This document shows positions 24,052 to 24,077 of a DNA stretch of 24,077 nt, in pieces. Each line of letters begins with the position of its first letter. Position 1 is the stretch's first letter. Origin of the DNA: Trichomonas tenax. Taxonomy: Eukaryota > Parabasalia > Trichomonadida > Trichomonadidae. Location: the NCBI GenBank assembly GCA_023091735.1, contig JALKBU010000802.1, positions 1 through 24,077 of the forward strand. Reading direction: 5' to 3'. Both the position numbers and the translations under genes were made by a program. Under the pieces are notes generated by a model. The model saw only the letters and a program-made list of their open reading frames with translations, made no database searches and had not been told where the DNA came from.

Positions 24052-24077
24052 TTATTCTGATTTCTTCTCTTCCTGCT
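24052..24077 (-). CDS. second copy of the Lys/Glu-rich protein C-terminus (partial)
   Basis: The last bases encode QEEKKSE and TAA on the minus strand, matching the end of the protein at 21742-22032 (QEEEKKAE, TAA) with the same downstream CACTAAAATTA. The gene continues beyond the window, so whether it is intact is unknown. Confidence 0.6.

Overview
The window looks like nuclear DNA of a parabasalid flagellate, most likely Trichomonas vaginalis or a close relative. It is AT-rich, its genes lack introns and lie close together on both strands, and several stop codons are part of a TAAA tetramer, the reported trichomonad poly(A) signal (positions 302, 2405, 3933, 11415, 12474, 19258, 23386). 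Some genes have a short 5' leader starting at a TCA(C/T)TTT initiator. An ankyrin-repeat protein with the trichomonad-style N-terminal domain also fits. The species is inferred, not proven.

Layout. 1-4200: tail of an unknown + strand gene, then MKS1 (B9 domain), an ankyrin protein and a small unknown gene, all on the minus strand. 4200-6200: a patchwork of a dispersed repeat, a perfect palindrome, a phage-tail-collar-like gene, a purine tract with a GC-rich hairpin, the 5' half of a tRNA-Gln gene and an ankyrin relic. 6475-7764: an alpha-helical, ARM-like protein. 7800-10100: no convincing intact gene, one decayed coding patch and the inverted partner of the dispersed repeat. 10100-14500: GSK-3 kinase, an ESCRT-III subunit (CHMP3/Vps24), ribosomal protein eL21 and an ERGIC-53-like lectin-fold protein. 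14933-16900: a CAMK-like kinase pseudogene and two possible BRO1-like scraps. 17000-20010: a tetraspanin-like protein, a ZIP zinc transporter and a TMEM147-like ER membrane protein.

20220-24077 is different in kind. It looks like a decayed, rearranged piece of a large virus-like DNA element, perhaps a Maverick/Polinton, which are abundant in Trichomonas. It holds truncated small ORFs on both strands, a Lys/Glu-rich protein present twice, a second tail-collar-like C-terminus, tandem repeats that appear to derive from a gene's 3' end, and several kinds of GC-rich hairpin. Four copies of a 46-47 nt double-stem hairpin keep the same outer stem while the inner stem changes sequence with base pairing maintained. 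Hairpins lie at the broken ends of three ORFs, and one copy of a repeat carries an extra 26-nt double hairpin that its sister lacks. This hairpin system is the most interesting thing in the window.

The host genes are ordinary cell machinery (cilium transition zone, ESCRT, ribosome, secretory pathway, signalling, zinc transport) and do not form a pathway together. No polymerase, integrase or capsid gene that would identify the element at 20-24 kb is inside the window.
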